This document shows, piece after piece, positions 1 to 9,640 of a stretch of 64,000 nucleotides of DNA. The notes under the pieces are model-generated. The model was not told the DNA's origin. It saw nothing but the letters and a program-made list of their open reading frames with translations, and searched no databases. Position numbers and translations under genes: made by a program. Location of the stretch: the NCBI GenBank assembly GCA_027486795.1, contig JAIXOI010000028.1, forward strand, positions 62,001 through 126,000. Reading direction: 5' to 3'. The DNA comes from Sphingobacteriales bacterium (GTDB lineage Bacteria > Bacteroidota > Bacteroidia > Chitinophagales > CAIOSU01). Every line of letters starts with the position of its first letter. The stretch's first letter is position 1.

Positions 1-105
1 AGGCGAATTTTGCCAGAAGGCATCCGAAGCACATAGCCTAAGTAGCTACATACGCCAAAGAATTTAGTTTCTACAAAAGATCTTACAGTTAGCATAGGCT
101 CTAAG

Positions 106-1395
106 TTATAAATTAGTTTCCACAAACCCTACAACAGGTTTGCGCAGCAGGCTATTACCTATGCTACAACTTAGGCATTTTTTGTGGTCGCAATGTTCGT
201 TTTTCAATTGCAGCAATGCTTGGCTTTCATAGGCATTGTCTGCTTTTCGGCCCAATCTGGCCCAATTTTTTATTATCTCGTTTTGCTCGGCTTTTATGTG
301 TTCAAGCCAGTTTAGCGCGCGGTCTTGTAGGTGTTCATCGCCTTTGTGGCGCGCATAGGCAAACAGAATAGGGGCAATAGTATTGATGACCAATAAGTGC
401 AAGGTTTCGGTACCTAATTCTTTTATCTTGGGTGCACTTTCTTTGCCAAATGTATAATGGGTGTTCCAGTACTCCGATGTACCTACCTTAAACAGCTCCT
501 CTACTTCTTTTAAATTGCTGGTTTCCAATACCTTGCTAAACAAATGCACGCTGCGGTGCAGCAACATAGCAAACTGTGCCAGCCGAACCGTAGGAAAGGA
601 AGGAGGCCGCAGGCGCATAAATTTCCAACTATGGCCTTGGGTAGGCCTAAGCTGGTACTTATGTTGTTGGTACCTATACTCGCGTTGCAGGCTGGCCATG
701 TATTCGTCTTTGGGCTCATCGTTTAGCATGCCTGCTTGCCCAAACAAAAGGGCCTCTATACATTTCAGGTCGTGTTTTTGTTTGGCCACAATGTTTAGTG
801 GCAGCGAGCAAGCCATTAACTCAAATGGCTCACGGTTTACTTTTAGCCCAAACCCCCGAGCGGTAAGTTGGTACATCGTTTCCTCCCAGCTACCTATGTT
901 TCGCTTAAGCAGCGCATCAATGGCAAGTGTTTTTTGCTCCAATCTTTCTATTACCATCCGTTCTTTGCAGAGCGTAAAAGTCATTTCATCTACATCGGCC
1001 AGCATTTTCTCGCACGGTATCCATTGTTTGTTGTTCAACAAATAGTGGTAGCGGCTAAGCAAGCTCTCTTGCACCAAACCTTTCAGCGCAAGGGTAGGGG
1101 CGCCAGTTACGCCATCTTTGTCGTGCTCGTATACCACATGTAGTATAATATTGCCAAAGCTAGGGTCGTATTGGTGCTTGTGGTGCAGCCAATCGCTGCT
1201 TTTTTGGTGTATTTCTACATTACCCGCCCAAAGCGTATCGGCAATGCGAATGCGGGCATTGGTAAAATCTGGCCCCGCATCGTGATTGCGTTGTCCGGGG
1301 TTTATTACTTCAATAGTTTCGCCTTCCTCGCTACGGAGGTGGTTGTTGGCAAACAAGCGGTGCTGCCATATATAGTAAAGTAGCTCTTCGTTCAC
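106..1395 (-). CDS. DUF2851 family protein
   Basis: Intact 429 aa ORF; N-terminus MNEELLYYIWQHRLF...GQRNHDAGPDFTNARIRI is typical of the Bacteroidota DUF2851 family. Confidence 0.85.
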   Translation of the reverse strand: MNEELLYYIWQHRLFANNHLRSEEGETIEVINPGQRNHDAGPDFTNARIRIADTLWAGNVEIHQKSSDWLHHKHQYDPSFGNIILHVVYEHDKDGVTGAPTLALKGLVQESLLSRYHYLLNNKQWIPCEKMLADVDEMTFTLCKERMVIERLEQKTLAIDALLKRNIGSWEETMYQLTARGFGLKVNREPFELMACSLPLNIVAKQKHDLKCIEALLFGQAGMLNDEPKDEYMASLQREYRYQQHKYQLRPTQGHSWKFMRLRPPSFPTVRLAQFAMLLHRSVHLFSKVLETSNLKEVEELFKVGTSEYWNTHYTFGKESAPKIKELGTETLHLLVINTIAPILFAYARHKGDEHLQDRALNWLEHIKAEQNEIIKNWARLGRKADNAYESQALLQLKNEHCDHKKCLSCSIGNSLLRKPVVGFVETNL

Positions 1396-1426
1396 TGTAT
1401 AAAGATAGCAAAGAAGTTTTGTTGTG

Positions 1427-2071
1427 CTATTTAATGATATTTAATCGGTAAGCCATTAATACCAACGCACTGAATGATTTTACAGGAACTTTAGCCAAAA
1501 TATTCCGTCGGTGCACATCTACTGTTCGTTTGCTAATGTTCAACTTGTCGCCAATTTCTTTGTTTACCAAGCCGTCGGCTATTGCTTGAATTATTTCAAT
1601 TTCTCGTTTGGTAAGCGTTCCAAAATGGACGGCAAAATCAGATATGGTATCTGGTTCCAGATAAGAAGCATTTATCAATGGGAATATCTCGGCATCGATG
1701 TATATTTTTCCACTTAACACCTCTAAAATACCATTTTTGATACTAGATAGACTCGATGATTTTAACATCAGGCCCCTAACATCGTATGATAACAGCCTTG
1801 AGATGATTTGTGGATTATCGAGCGAAGTGAGGAAAACAATCGGACTATTTATATGGTGCTGCTTGAGCTTAAAAAACATGCTTTCGCCATTTACGAGCGG
1901 CAAAAAGTAATCCAATATAATAAGCTCGTATTGGTTGGCCTTTATTAGCTCCAAGAATTCATCCTCGCTTCTGGCTTCATCTACCGCATATCCGGTTTCG
2001 ATTAGCACCATTTTAACGCCTAATCTAAAAATATCGTGGTCTTCTACAATAAGTATTCGTTTATTCGCCAT
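1427..2071 (-). CDS. NarL/LuxR-family response regulator
   Basis: N-terminal REC domain (ILIVEDHDIFRLG...IILDYFLP) and C-terminal LuxR HTH (LTKREIEIIQAIADGLVNKEIGDKLNISKRTVDVHRRNI); overlaps the end of the upstream histidine kinase. Confidence 0.9.
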   Translation of the reverse strand: MANKRILIVEDHDIFRLGVKMVLIETGYAVDEARSEDEFLELIKANQYELIILDYFLPLVNGESMFFKLKQHHINSPIVFLTSLDNPQIISRLLSYDVRGLMLKSSSLSSIKNGILEVLSGKIYIDAEIFPLINASYLEPDTISDFAVHFGTLTKREIEIIQAIADGLVNKEIGDKLNISKRTVDVHRRNILAKVPVKSFSALVLMAYRLNIIK

Positions 2072-5000
2072 ATGCTAGTTTTTCTATTAGAAAGTTACGT
2101 GTAGAAAGGATGTTTTCATTCAGTTGCGCAACATTAGCTTTCGTCTTAGCGGTTATGGTTGCGTTTTCTTTTAAATCGTGTTCTATTAACTCTATAAGAT
2201 TAAGCGTGTAGCTCAACCTTAAAATGCCGGCACTGCTCTTAAAGGAGTGCAAATTGTATAAAAGTTTATCAATTTGTTGTTGCAGGGTAAGTTCTGATAT
2301 TTTGGAGGCTTCTTTTTCAAGTTCTTTAATAAGCATTTTCGCAATACTCATTTTCAACTCTTCGCTTAGTTCTGGGTCTTGCAAAAACTGTTCTGGCTTG
2401 TCCGTCAATTTCGGGTTGGGCAAACTATCTGGTTGGTTGCTATTTTTATCAGAAACGTTATCTACCAAATACTGTGCAAGCCAAGGTAGTTCAACTGGTT
2501 TTTGTATGAAATCGTCAAAGTTGTGCAATCTCTTTTTCTCGTTTTCCGACGGGATAACCGAAGCGCTTAGTGCTACAATTTTGGTATTAGTTAGGTGGTC
2601 GCCATTATTTATTGCCATCCTTATTGCTTTTGCGGCATCGTAACCGTTCATAACGGGCATGTTTATATCTAGCAGCACAAAGTCGTAATCGTATTTTGAG
2701 AAATACTCAACAGCTTCTTGCCCGTTTACGGCTGCATCAACATAAAAGTTTTTATCAATCAAGTAAGTTGCAATAAGCCTGCGAATGATGGTATTATCTT
2801 CTGCTATCAATACCCTTATTTCGGCAATGTTTTGGTTTGCAGCTGGGTTGTTTTTTAGCATTATGCCGCACATGTTATCTTCCATAATTTCGGTTGGTAT
2901 AACAACCGTAAAGGTAGTGCCTTCATTTACTTGGCTTTCTAAATAAATCTCACCTTTAAAGGCATCTACCAGTTGTTTTACTATTGATAGGCCTAGCCCA
3001 ACCCCATCATGGGAAGCAGTATTGCCAGAAGCTCCTAACTGATAAAATTCATTGAAAATATTTTCGTGCTGTTCTTTAGGAATACCAAAACCTGTATCAG
3101 ATATTTTAAACACAATGTACCCACTTTTGCCACTCGTGTATTGCCAATCTACTTTGCAATTAATACTACCGTGGTCAGTATATTTTATCGCGTTGCTTAG
3201 CAGGTTTCCTGCAATTTGTTGCACTCTAAATGGGTCGATTGCAATAAGCTTCGGAAAATCAGGCGCAATGGTATAACTTAAAGTAACACTTTTGTTTTTA
3301 GGTATTAAACGTGTGTAGTAGTTAATCAAAGTATCGAAAGCAGTATGCATTTTTAATGGCTTGGGCACCAGTTTCAACCTACCTTGCTGTATGGTATTCA
3401 TATCAAGAAGGTCGTTTACCAAGCTGTTTAAAGATTCTATAGCAAGTTTTATCTCGCTTGAAAACACTTTAACATCAGCCGATAGATCTTTTGAATCAAG
3501 ATAATTGATAAAGCCCATGAACGCTTGCATGGGTGTGCGCATTTCGTGGCTAACCTTGGCCAGTAACTTCTCCCTTGATTTTGAATTTTCTTCGGCCAAC
3601 AATTTTGCATTTACCAATGCAAGTTCGGTCTGTTTTCGTTCTGTAATATCTAAGTGTATGCCAATGGAGCCAATAACCTTTCCGTCTTTGTCAATTTCAG
3701 GCGTGCCACTTATCAGCACCCATTTTTGGGTACCGTCATAGCAGCGCAGCAATCGTTCGTATACGCTCGATTGTTTTTTGAGCCTGTCATTTATTATTTC
3801 TTTTGTATTTACCACGTCTTCATGGCTAACCAACAAGTTTGACGCCTTTTTTCCTAAAAGTTCACATTTGCGATAACCCGTTAACTCCGAAAACTTATCA
3901 GATACATCCACTATCACATCGTCATTGTCAACATGGAGCATACCCAAATCCATGTTTTCAATTATGTTTCGGTATTTTTCTTCGCTTACTAATAGCTGAT
4001 TTTGTGAGTTTATAATGTCGCTAATATCGCTGTGGCTGCCCACCAAACGAGTTACACTACCGTTTTTATCGCATACTTTTATTGTCTTACTTTTTACAAA
4101 AATAATTTGGCCCTCTTTGTGCTTAAATTTTTGTAACGTTTCAAAGCTCTCCCTCAATCCGCTTTTCAACTCCTCAATTAACTTTAGAGCGGTGTTATAA
4201 TCATCCTCAAAAATTAGTTCTTTCCAGGTTTCAAGTGTATTGCTCAGTTCATTGTCATCGTAACCCAGCATTTTTTTCCAACGCGGCGAGAAATATATTC
4301 TGTTGTTTTCCAAGTTCCAGTCCCAAATACCTTCGTTGCTAGCCTTTACGGCTAGTTCAAACAATTCTTTTTGTTGCTGGAGTTTATCCTCCATACTCGA
4401 AATTTGAGTCACATCGGTATGTGAGCCAACCATTCTAATCGGCGTATCATCTTTATTGAGTTCCATGTAACCACGGCAAACAATCAACCGGTAAGATCCG
4501 TTTTTGTGTAAGAAACGAGTTAAATGATATAGGTAATTAGTTTCCTTAGCGAGGTATTTTTTTACGGTCTCTGTGGTTTTTTCAGCGTCATCGGGGTGCA
4601 TTAAGCGCTGCCAAGTGTGTAAGGTGTTTTCTAGTTCATGGTCTTCGAAACCTAGCATTTTTTTCCACTGCAACGAGTAGTAAACCTCGTTTGTCAAGAT
4701 GTTCCAATCCCAAATACCATCGTTCATGCCTTTTATGGCAAGTTCGTATCTGGTTGCATGTGTAAGGGTTTGAGGTTGGGTGGCCTTTTGGGTTTCTTCA
4801 GTAGTTGAGTTCAATAGCCCTGTTGATACTAGCTCTTGCTCCGATTGGGTTAACCTTTTTACTATAATTTTTTCAAGAGTCGATTCGAAATTGTTTTGTT
4901 TAATTAACTCAGTTATTTTTTTGAATTCAATTAGGTCGGCTTTCGCAGATAGTAAATCCCTATTATGATGCAACAGCACCTCTTCTAGTATTAACTTGTA

Positions 5001-5093
5001 TTTTTCAATACCAAGCTTACTAAAAACAATATTTTTGCCATGTATCAATGCTACAAGGGCAACTGCACTGCCACTTTCATATAAGGCTACCAT
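2061..5093 (-). CDS. PAS-domain hybrid histidine kinase (PAS x3, HisKA, HATPase_c, REC, Hpt)
   Basis: HisKA (KLLAKVSHEMRTPMQAFMGF), HATPase, REC (VLIAEDNTIIRRLI...LLDINMPVMNGYDAA) and Hpt-like (LYNLHSFKSSAGILRL) motifs. The track ORF starts at a GTG inside a hairpin loop (5163-5165); ATG at 5093 is the more plausible start. Confidence 0.85.
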   Translation of the reverse strand: MVALYESGSAVALVALIHGKNIVFSKLGIEKYKLILEEVLLHHNRDLLSAKADLIEFKKITELIKQNNFESTLEKIIVKRLTQSEQELVSTGLLNSTTEETQKATQPQTLTHATRYELAIKGMNDGIWDWNILTNEVYYSLQWKKMLGFEDHELENTLHTWQRLMHPDDAEKTTETVKKYLAKETNYLYHLTRFLHKNGSYRLIVCRGYMELNKDDTPIRMVGSHTDVTQISSMEDKLQQQKELFELAVKASNEGIWDWNLENNRIYFSPRWKKMLGYDDNELSNTLETWKELIFEDDYNTALKLIEELKSGLRESFETLQKFKHKEGQIIFVKSKTIKVCDKNGSVTRLVGSHSDISDIINSQNQLLVSEEKYRNIIENMDLGMLHVDNDDVIVDVSDKFSELTGYRKCELLGKKASNLLVSHEDVVNTKEIINDRLKKQSSVYERLLRCYDGTQKWVLISGTPEIDKDGKVIGSIGIHLDITERKQTELALVNAKLLAEENSKSREKLLAKVSHEMRTPMQAFMGFINYLDSKDLSADVKVFSSEIKLAIESLNSLVNDLLDMNTIQQGRLKLVPKPLKMHTAFDTLINYYTRLIPKNKSVTLSYTIAPDFPKLIAIDPFRVQQIAGNLLSNAIKYTDHGSINCKVDWQYTSGKSGYIVFKISDTGFGIPKEQHENIFNEFYQLGASGNTASHDGVGLGLSIVKQLVDAFKGEIYLESQVNEGTTFTVVIPTEIMEDNMCGIMLKNNPAANQNIAEIRVLIAEDNTIIRRLIATYLIDKNFYVDAAVNGQEAVEYFSKYDYDFVLLDINMPVMNGYDAAKAIRMAINNGDHLTNTKIVALSASVIPSENEKKRLHNFDDFIQKPVELPWLAQYLVDNVSDKNSNQPDSLPNPKLTDKPEQFLQDPELSEELKMSIAKMLIKELEKEASKISELTLQQQIDKLLYNLHSFKSSAGILRLSYTLNLIELIEHDLKENATITAKTKANVAQLNENILSTRNFLIEKLAYGE

Positions 5094-5149
5094 GTGAGCA
5101 AAGTTAATATTATGCAGAATACTAACTAGTAAGTATAAATGCTTATAAA

Positions 5150-5190
5150 AACCAGAGCTATACACCGCCCCGTGGCATATAGCTCTGGTT
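5150..5190 (-). terminator. Hairpin plus T-run (terminator- or attenuator-like) upstream of the histidine kinase
   Basis: Perfect 13-bp inverted repeat AACCAGAGCTATA (5150-5162) / TATAGCTCTGGTT (5178-5190), followed on the minus strand by TTTTTAT. Confidence 0.55.
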
Positions 5191-5666
5191 GACCAACCAT
5201 GAAAAGCGCTTCCATATCTTTCGCCTCTTATCAGCTATTCTTATTCGCTCATAGTTTCATTTGCCTCATCGTAATTGCACTGTTTCGTTCATTGTTTATT
5301 GAGTTAGGCATTGTTACGGTTAGCGCTATTTTAGGTTTCGGAACTTGTGCTTTATATCGCCGATTTGCTAACTTAAATACGTAAAGTGCTCATAATGTGA
5401 TAGAATATTTTCAAGCAAACATAAGCGTCAAAATAGCCCTTCTAGGCGTATTTGCGTACCTTTTGGTTGTGCAGCCATTGGTGTTTTTACAATACTAATT
5501 GCCTTACAAGCTTGCCTCCTACAGGCTGTATAGGGTATAACTAGCCTGCCTTTTGTATTATTATCATCAAGTTTGGTACTCAATAGTTAAAGGTTATTGC
5601 TTATTCTCTAAAAAATGTGGATTTTTGCAGCCTTGAAAGATGGAAAGCATTGTTCTTTTTAAATGA

Positions 5667-6617
5667 TTGGCCCCTATGTTGAGCAGACGGAATTTACGCG
5701 TTAAAGTAATGCAGTTCATTTATGCCCACGAGCGGGGTTCGTTTAACAGTCCTTCGGCTGCCAAACAATCGCTGTTGGCCAACGTAACCCAAACCTATGA
5801 GTTGGGCCTTTACATCCTCTATTTTTTGCGTAAGGTTGCCCAATATGCCCAAAAAGAGGCCGATATGAAAGGGGCCAAGCACCTGCCTACTGCTGCCGAT
5901 TTGTCTTTTAGCACCCGCCTGGCCGAGAACGAATTTATACTAGAACTGGAGCAGCATAAGCTATTTAACAACGAACTGAATAAGCACAAGGTTGACAAGA
6001 TTGAGTTTGATGATGCCAACCGTAAGTTTTTTAGGGAGCTTGCCGTTACCCCTGAATACAAGGCATATATTGAGATGCCCAATCCATCGGTAAAAGAGCA
6101 TGTTAAAATCATCAAGTTTCTTTTTAACAAGATTCTATTACCTAGCGAAGTTTTTACCCAACACTTAGAAGAAGAATTCTCGAACTGGATTGACGACCAC
6201 CAAGTGGTGACCTATAGGTTGAACGACTTTTTGGAGAATTATACTATTGGAAAGTCGCTAGATAAAATAACCGACCTAAATGTAGAAGTGGATGATAGGG
6301 ATTTTGTGAATGAATTGTTTCAATTTACCCTCGACCATCAAGCCTATTTTTCGGAATTGATAGAGCCAAAACTCGAAAATTGGGATGTGGAACGTATAGC
6401 CATCCTCGATTTGATATTGATGAAAATGGCACTTTGTGAGCTATTATACTTCCCGATGATACCCGTAAAAGTGACTATAAACGAGTATATTGAGATAGCA
6501 AAGCTATACAGCACCCCAAAAAGCAAGGATTTTGTAAACGGCGTTTTGGATAAAATAATGAAAGAGCTAAAAGACAGCGGTAGTATAAGAAAAAGCGGAA
6601 GAGGGCTTCAAGGTTAA
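5667..6617 (+). CDS. nusB: Transcription antitermination factor NusB
   Basis: RRNLRVKVMQFIYAHE N-terminus and ...ILDLILMKMALCELLYFPMIPVKVTINEYIEIAKLYSTPKSKDFVNGVLDKI C-terminal NusB signature; long Bacteroidota-type form. Confidence 0.92.
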   Translation: MAPMLSRRNLRVKVMQFIYAHERGSFNSPSAAKQSLLANVTQTYELGLYILYFLRKVAQYAQKEADMKGAKHLPTAADLSFSTRLAENEFILELEQHKLFNNELNKHKVDKIEFDDANRKFFRELAVTPEYKAYIEMPNPSVKEHVKIIKFLFNKILLPSEVFTQHLEEEFSNWIDDHQVVTYRLNDFLENYTIGKSLDKITDLNVEVDDRDFVNELFQFTLDHQAYFSELIEPKLENWDVERIAILDLILMKMALCELLYFPMIPVKVTINEYIEIAKLYSTPKSKDFVNGVLDKIMKELKDSGSIRKSGRGLQG

Positions 6618-6710
6618 AAAAGGTTAATAAATAGTACCAAAACACCTTTTTTGTTGTCCAATTTTATAAATTTGCACATTGAAACTTAAAACAAACTAAA
6701 AACAAGAAAA

Positions 6711-7214
6711 ATGAAGAAGGCATTATTTCTAGTGCTCGCTGCAGGCTTTTTCTTTGCGTCTTGCGAGAGCGGTACAGAGGGAGGCGATACAGCTACTACC
6801 CCAACTGATTCGACTGCGGTGAACACCGATGCGGTGAACAACCCGAACACAGGTATGGAAAACCCTGTACCTACAGGCCCAACTACCACTGTTACTTTTG
6901 ACAAAATGGAACACAACTGGGGTAAAATTAAAGAAGGCACTGTACAAGAGCATACCTTCACATTTACCAACACCGGTACTAATGACTTTATCATTAGTGA
7001 CGCTAAAGGTTCTTGCGGTTGCACTGTTCCTTACTACCCAACTGAGCCAATTCCTCCAGGCGGCAAAGGCGAAATCAAAGTTTCTTTTGATAGCAAAGGC
7101 AAAACTGGCATGCAACAAAAGCAAGTTACCATTACTGCCAATACCGACCCAAGCACTACCGTGTTGAATGTAATGAGCGAAGTGGAAGGTGGTGAAGCGC
7201 CAGCAGCTAAATAA
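6711..7214 (+). CDS. DUF1573 domain-containing lipoprotein
   Basis: Lipobox (FFFASC), DUF1573 core HNWGKIKEGTVQEHTFTFTNTGTNDFIISDAKGSCGCTVPYYP. Confidence 0.9.
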   Translation: MKKALFLVLAAGFFFASCESGTEGGDTATTPTDSTAVNTDAVNNPNTGMENPVPTGPTTTVTFDKMEHNWGKIKEGTVQEHTFTFTNTGTNDFIISDAKGSCGCTVPYYPTEPIPPGGKGEIKVSFDSKGKTGMQQKQVTITANTDPSTTVLNVMSEVEGGEAPAAK

Positions 7215-7601
7215 TTGAGGGATATACACGAAATGGTAAATTTTCAGAGTTTGTTCTTGATGGCCGGAAATCCGCAGGGAGGCAGTCCATGGTCGATGTT
7301 TGTGATGATGGGTGCCGTAATGATCGTGTTTTATTTTTTCATGATTCGCCCCCAGAGTAAGAAAGCCAAAGAACAGAAGACTTTTTTGGATGGATTGAAG
7401 AAAGGTGACAAAGTTGTTACCATCGGCGGAATCCACGGAAAAGTGCTTAAAGTAGCCGACGATTCGTTTTTGATTGAAGTTGATGCTAGTACCAAGCTAA
7501 AAATTGAAAAATCGGCGGTTTCGTACGATTTTACGAAAGCGGCTACAACTACTGCATCAAACAATAAAAAAGAGGAAGTAGCTACTGTAGAGGAAAAGTA
7601 A
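7215..7601 (+). CDS. yajC: Preprotein translocase subunit YajC
   Basis: FYFFMIRPQSKKAKEQKTFLDGLKKGDKVVTIGGIHGKV is the YajC signature. Confidence 0.93.
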   Translation: MRDIHEMVNFQSLFLMAGNPQGGSPWSMFVMMGAVMIVFYFFMIRPQSKKAKEQKTFLDGLKKGDKVVTIGGIHGKVLKVADDSFLIEVDASTKLKIEKSAVSYDFTKAATTTASNNKKEEVATVEEK

Positions 7602-7613
7602 TAATTTAACATT

Positions 7614-8591
7614 ATGGAAGCTCCGAAAGGCCCGGAAAACAAGTTACCGAGAAAAACCGGTTCGGTTGGAACTTCAAGAAATACAGCGATACTCGTGCTT
7701 TGCATGGGTATCGCTGCTTTTTTATGGCTACTCATTAAACTATCCGATTCGTATAACTGGCGCGTGCCTGTTACCCTCACTTACTCCAATTTGCCCGATG
7801 ATAAGGTAGCTGTTAGGGAGTTGCCTACCCGAAGCGAAATAATGGTGAACGCTACGGGTTTTAAAATTATTTTAGCCCGGTTTCGTATTGTACAGATTTC
7901 GTTACCTGTTTCCTATCGCGAAAACATGAACCAGCCCTTTGTTTTGGCCAGTACACTCGAAAACGAATTAGCCGGCGATATGCCCCTAGGGTATAAGTTA
8001 TTGAGTTTTTCGCCGGATACCATTTACTTGCAGTTTGAGAAAAAGACCACTAAAAAAGTACCCATTGTAATAAGCGGCACCGTATCGTATGCCAAACAAT
8101 ATGAGGGTAGGGGTTTGCCAGTTTTATCTCCCGATTCGGTAACGGTAAGCGGCCCCGAAAGTATATTGGATACCCTGCAGCAGTGGTATACTGAGCCCAT
8201 GAAGTTTAAAGAGATTACTGAGAGTAAGAATGGCGAAATTGCCTTGCAGAAACCCTATTATAGTTCGGTATCGCTGGCACAAACCAAGGTTAAATACAAT
8301 ATTGAAGTGGAGCCGTTTACGCAACTTACCCGCGAAGTTGAAATTGAGCTGCTAAATGTACCTAGTAATAAGCAAATTACACCTTACCCTAAAACCGTTA
8401 AAGTGTTTGTGCATGTGGGTTTGAGTAACCTTGAAGCGGCACGGAATGCTACTCTTAAAGCTACGGCAGACTTTAAGAACATTAACATAAAACAGGATAG
8501 GTTTGTAGAGGTAAAACTAAGCGGCTACCCCAGTTTTATGAAAATTAGCAGCTTTGAGCCTTTTAACATTGAATTTATAGTGTACAACTGA
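7614..8591 (+). CDS. YbbR-like (CdaR-type) domain protein
   Basis: N-terminal TM segment and YbbR-like repeats (VPVTLTYSNLPDDKVAVRELP; PDSVTVSGPESILDTL); lies between yajC and coaE. Confidence 0.75.
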   Translation: MEAPKGPENKLPRKTGSVGTSRNTAILVLCMGIAAFLWLLIKLSDSYNWRVPVTLTYSNLPDDKVAVRELPTRSEIMVNATGFKIILARFRIVQISLPVSYRENMNQPFVLASTLENELAGDMPLGYKLLSFSPDTIYLQFEKKTTKKVPIVISGTVSYAKQYEGRGLPVLSPDSVTVSGPESILDTLQQWYTEPMKFKEITESKNGEIALQKPYYSSVSLAQTKVKYNIEVEPFTQLTREVEIELLNVPSNKQITPYPKTVKVFVHVGLSNLEAARNATLKATADFKNINIKQDRFVEVKLSGYPSFMKISSFEPFNIEFIVYN

Positions 8592-9190
8592 TGCTACTTG
8601 TAGGTATAACCGGGGGAATAGGCAGCGGTAAAAGTACCGTTTGTAAAATATTTGAGGTGCTTAGTGTGCCCATCTACTATGCCGACGACCGGGCAAAGTA
8701 CCTCATGCACCACGACTTGAATCTAGTACAAGCCCTTAAAGATACCTTTGGCACCGATATTTATAAAGATGGGCAGTTGGACAGGGCATTGCTTGCCTCG
8801 CGGGTTTTTGCTGATAAAGAAGAACTAACCAAGCTGAATGCCTTGGTGCACCCAGCCGTGGCGCAAGATACCATTGCTTGGCAAATGGCACAAAGTGCAG
8901 CCCCTTATACCCTGCGAGAGGCCGCCCTGCTATTCGAAACCGGAACGTATAAGTCGCTGCACAAGGTCATTGTAGTTACCGCCCCACTAGAGGTTCGGAT
9001 AGCGAGAGTAATGGGGCGCGATAATGTTACCGAGGAACAAGTAAGAGATCGTATTGCCAACCAATGGAGCGAGGAGCAGAAAGTTGCGTTGGCCGATTAC
9101 ATCATTTCCAACGATGGCGAAGCCGCACTTATACCGCAGGTACTTAATGTTCACAACCAATTGCTGCAAACTGCTAAAGCCGAGGGTTAA
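8591..9190 (+). CDS. coaE: Dephospho-CoA kinase
   Basis: GITGGIGSGKSTVCKIFEVLSVPIYYADDRAKYL P-loop and conserved CoaE sequence. Confidence 0.95.
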   Translation: MLLVGITGGIGSGKSTVCKIFEVLSVPIYYADDRAKYLMHHDLNLVQALKDTFGTDIYKDGQLDRALLASRVFADKEELTKLNALVHPAVAQDTIAWQMAQSAAPYTLREAALLFETGTYKSLHKVIVVTAPLEVRIARVMGRDNVTEEQVRDRIANQWSEEQKVALADYIISNDGEAALIPQVLNVHNQLLQTAKAEG

Positions 9191-9196
9191 GTTAGG

Positions 9197-9640
9197 CTAG
9201 GGTTGAATAGTTACGGCACTGCTGGTTACGGTGTTGCTTTGGTTTCCAGCCCTATCGGTCATGTATATGCTGTAGGTCGCTGTTTCTGCTGCCCCTAATC
9301 CAATCAACCCGACCCTATCTAATACCACTGAGAGTGTACCTTTAATGGCTATGGTGCTGTTTGTAGGAGCTAACTGCTTTACCCTAAACTCATATACCAC
9401 GCCGTTGCGCGAGTCGGTAAGGTATAGGTTTTTAATATCTGGGTCGTTGCTGCCTAGATCGCCATCGCCGTCTTCATAGGATAACACAAAGGTTAATGAG
9501 TCAGCAAATTGCACCGCGGTAGTTGGCGAAACGCTAACAAAGGTCAACGATGGCACATTACTTAATTCTTCATCGTCTTTGCTGCACGATGCAAAGACAC
9601 TAACTATTACGCCGAGTATAACTATCCAATACTGCTTCAT
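9197..9640 (-). CDS. Small Ig-like lipoprotein (hypothetical)
   Basis: Start MKQYWIVILGVIVSVFASC (lipobox); ATGA overlap with the upstream gene; YEDGDGDLGSNDPDIKNLYL motif. Confidence 0.7.
   Translation of the reverse strand: MKQYWIVILGVIVSVFASCSKDDEELSNVPSLTFVSVSPTTAVQFADSLTFVLSYEDGDGDLGSNDPDIKNLYLTDSRNGVVYEFRVKQLAPTNSTIAIKGTLSVVLDRVGLIGLGAAETATYSIYMTDRAGNQSNTVTSSAVTIQP

Noticed and set aside
1-105. Sequence at the left window edge
   Set aside because: No ORF or RNA motif supported in 105 nt; may belong to a neighbour outside the window
461-1045. 194-aa plus-strand ORF opposite the DUF2851 gene
   Set aside because: Fully antisense to a well-supported CDS; composition looks like shadow-frame translation
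5199-5384. 61-aa plus-strand ORF with hydrophobic stretches upstream of nusB
   Set aside because: Could be a small membrane protein, but no recognisable family and no promoter evidence; not called as a CDS
6729-7436. 235-aa minus-strand ORF opposite DUF1573/yajC
   Set aside because: Antisense to two recognisable genes; no family resemblance
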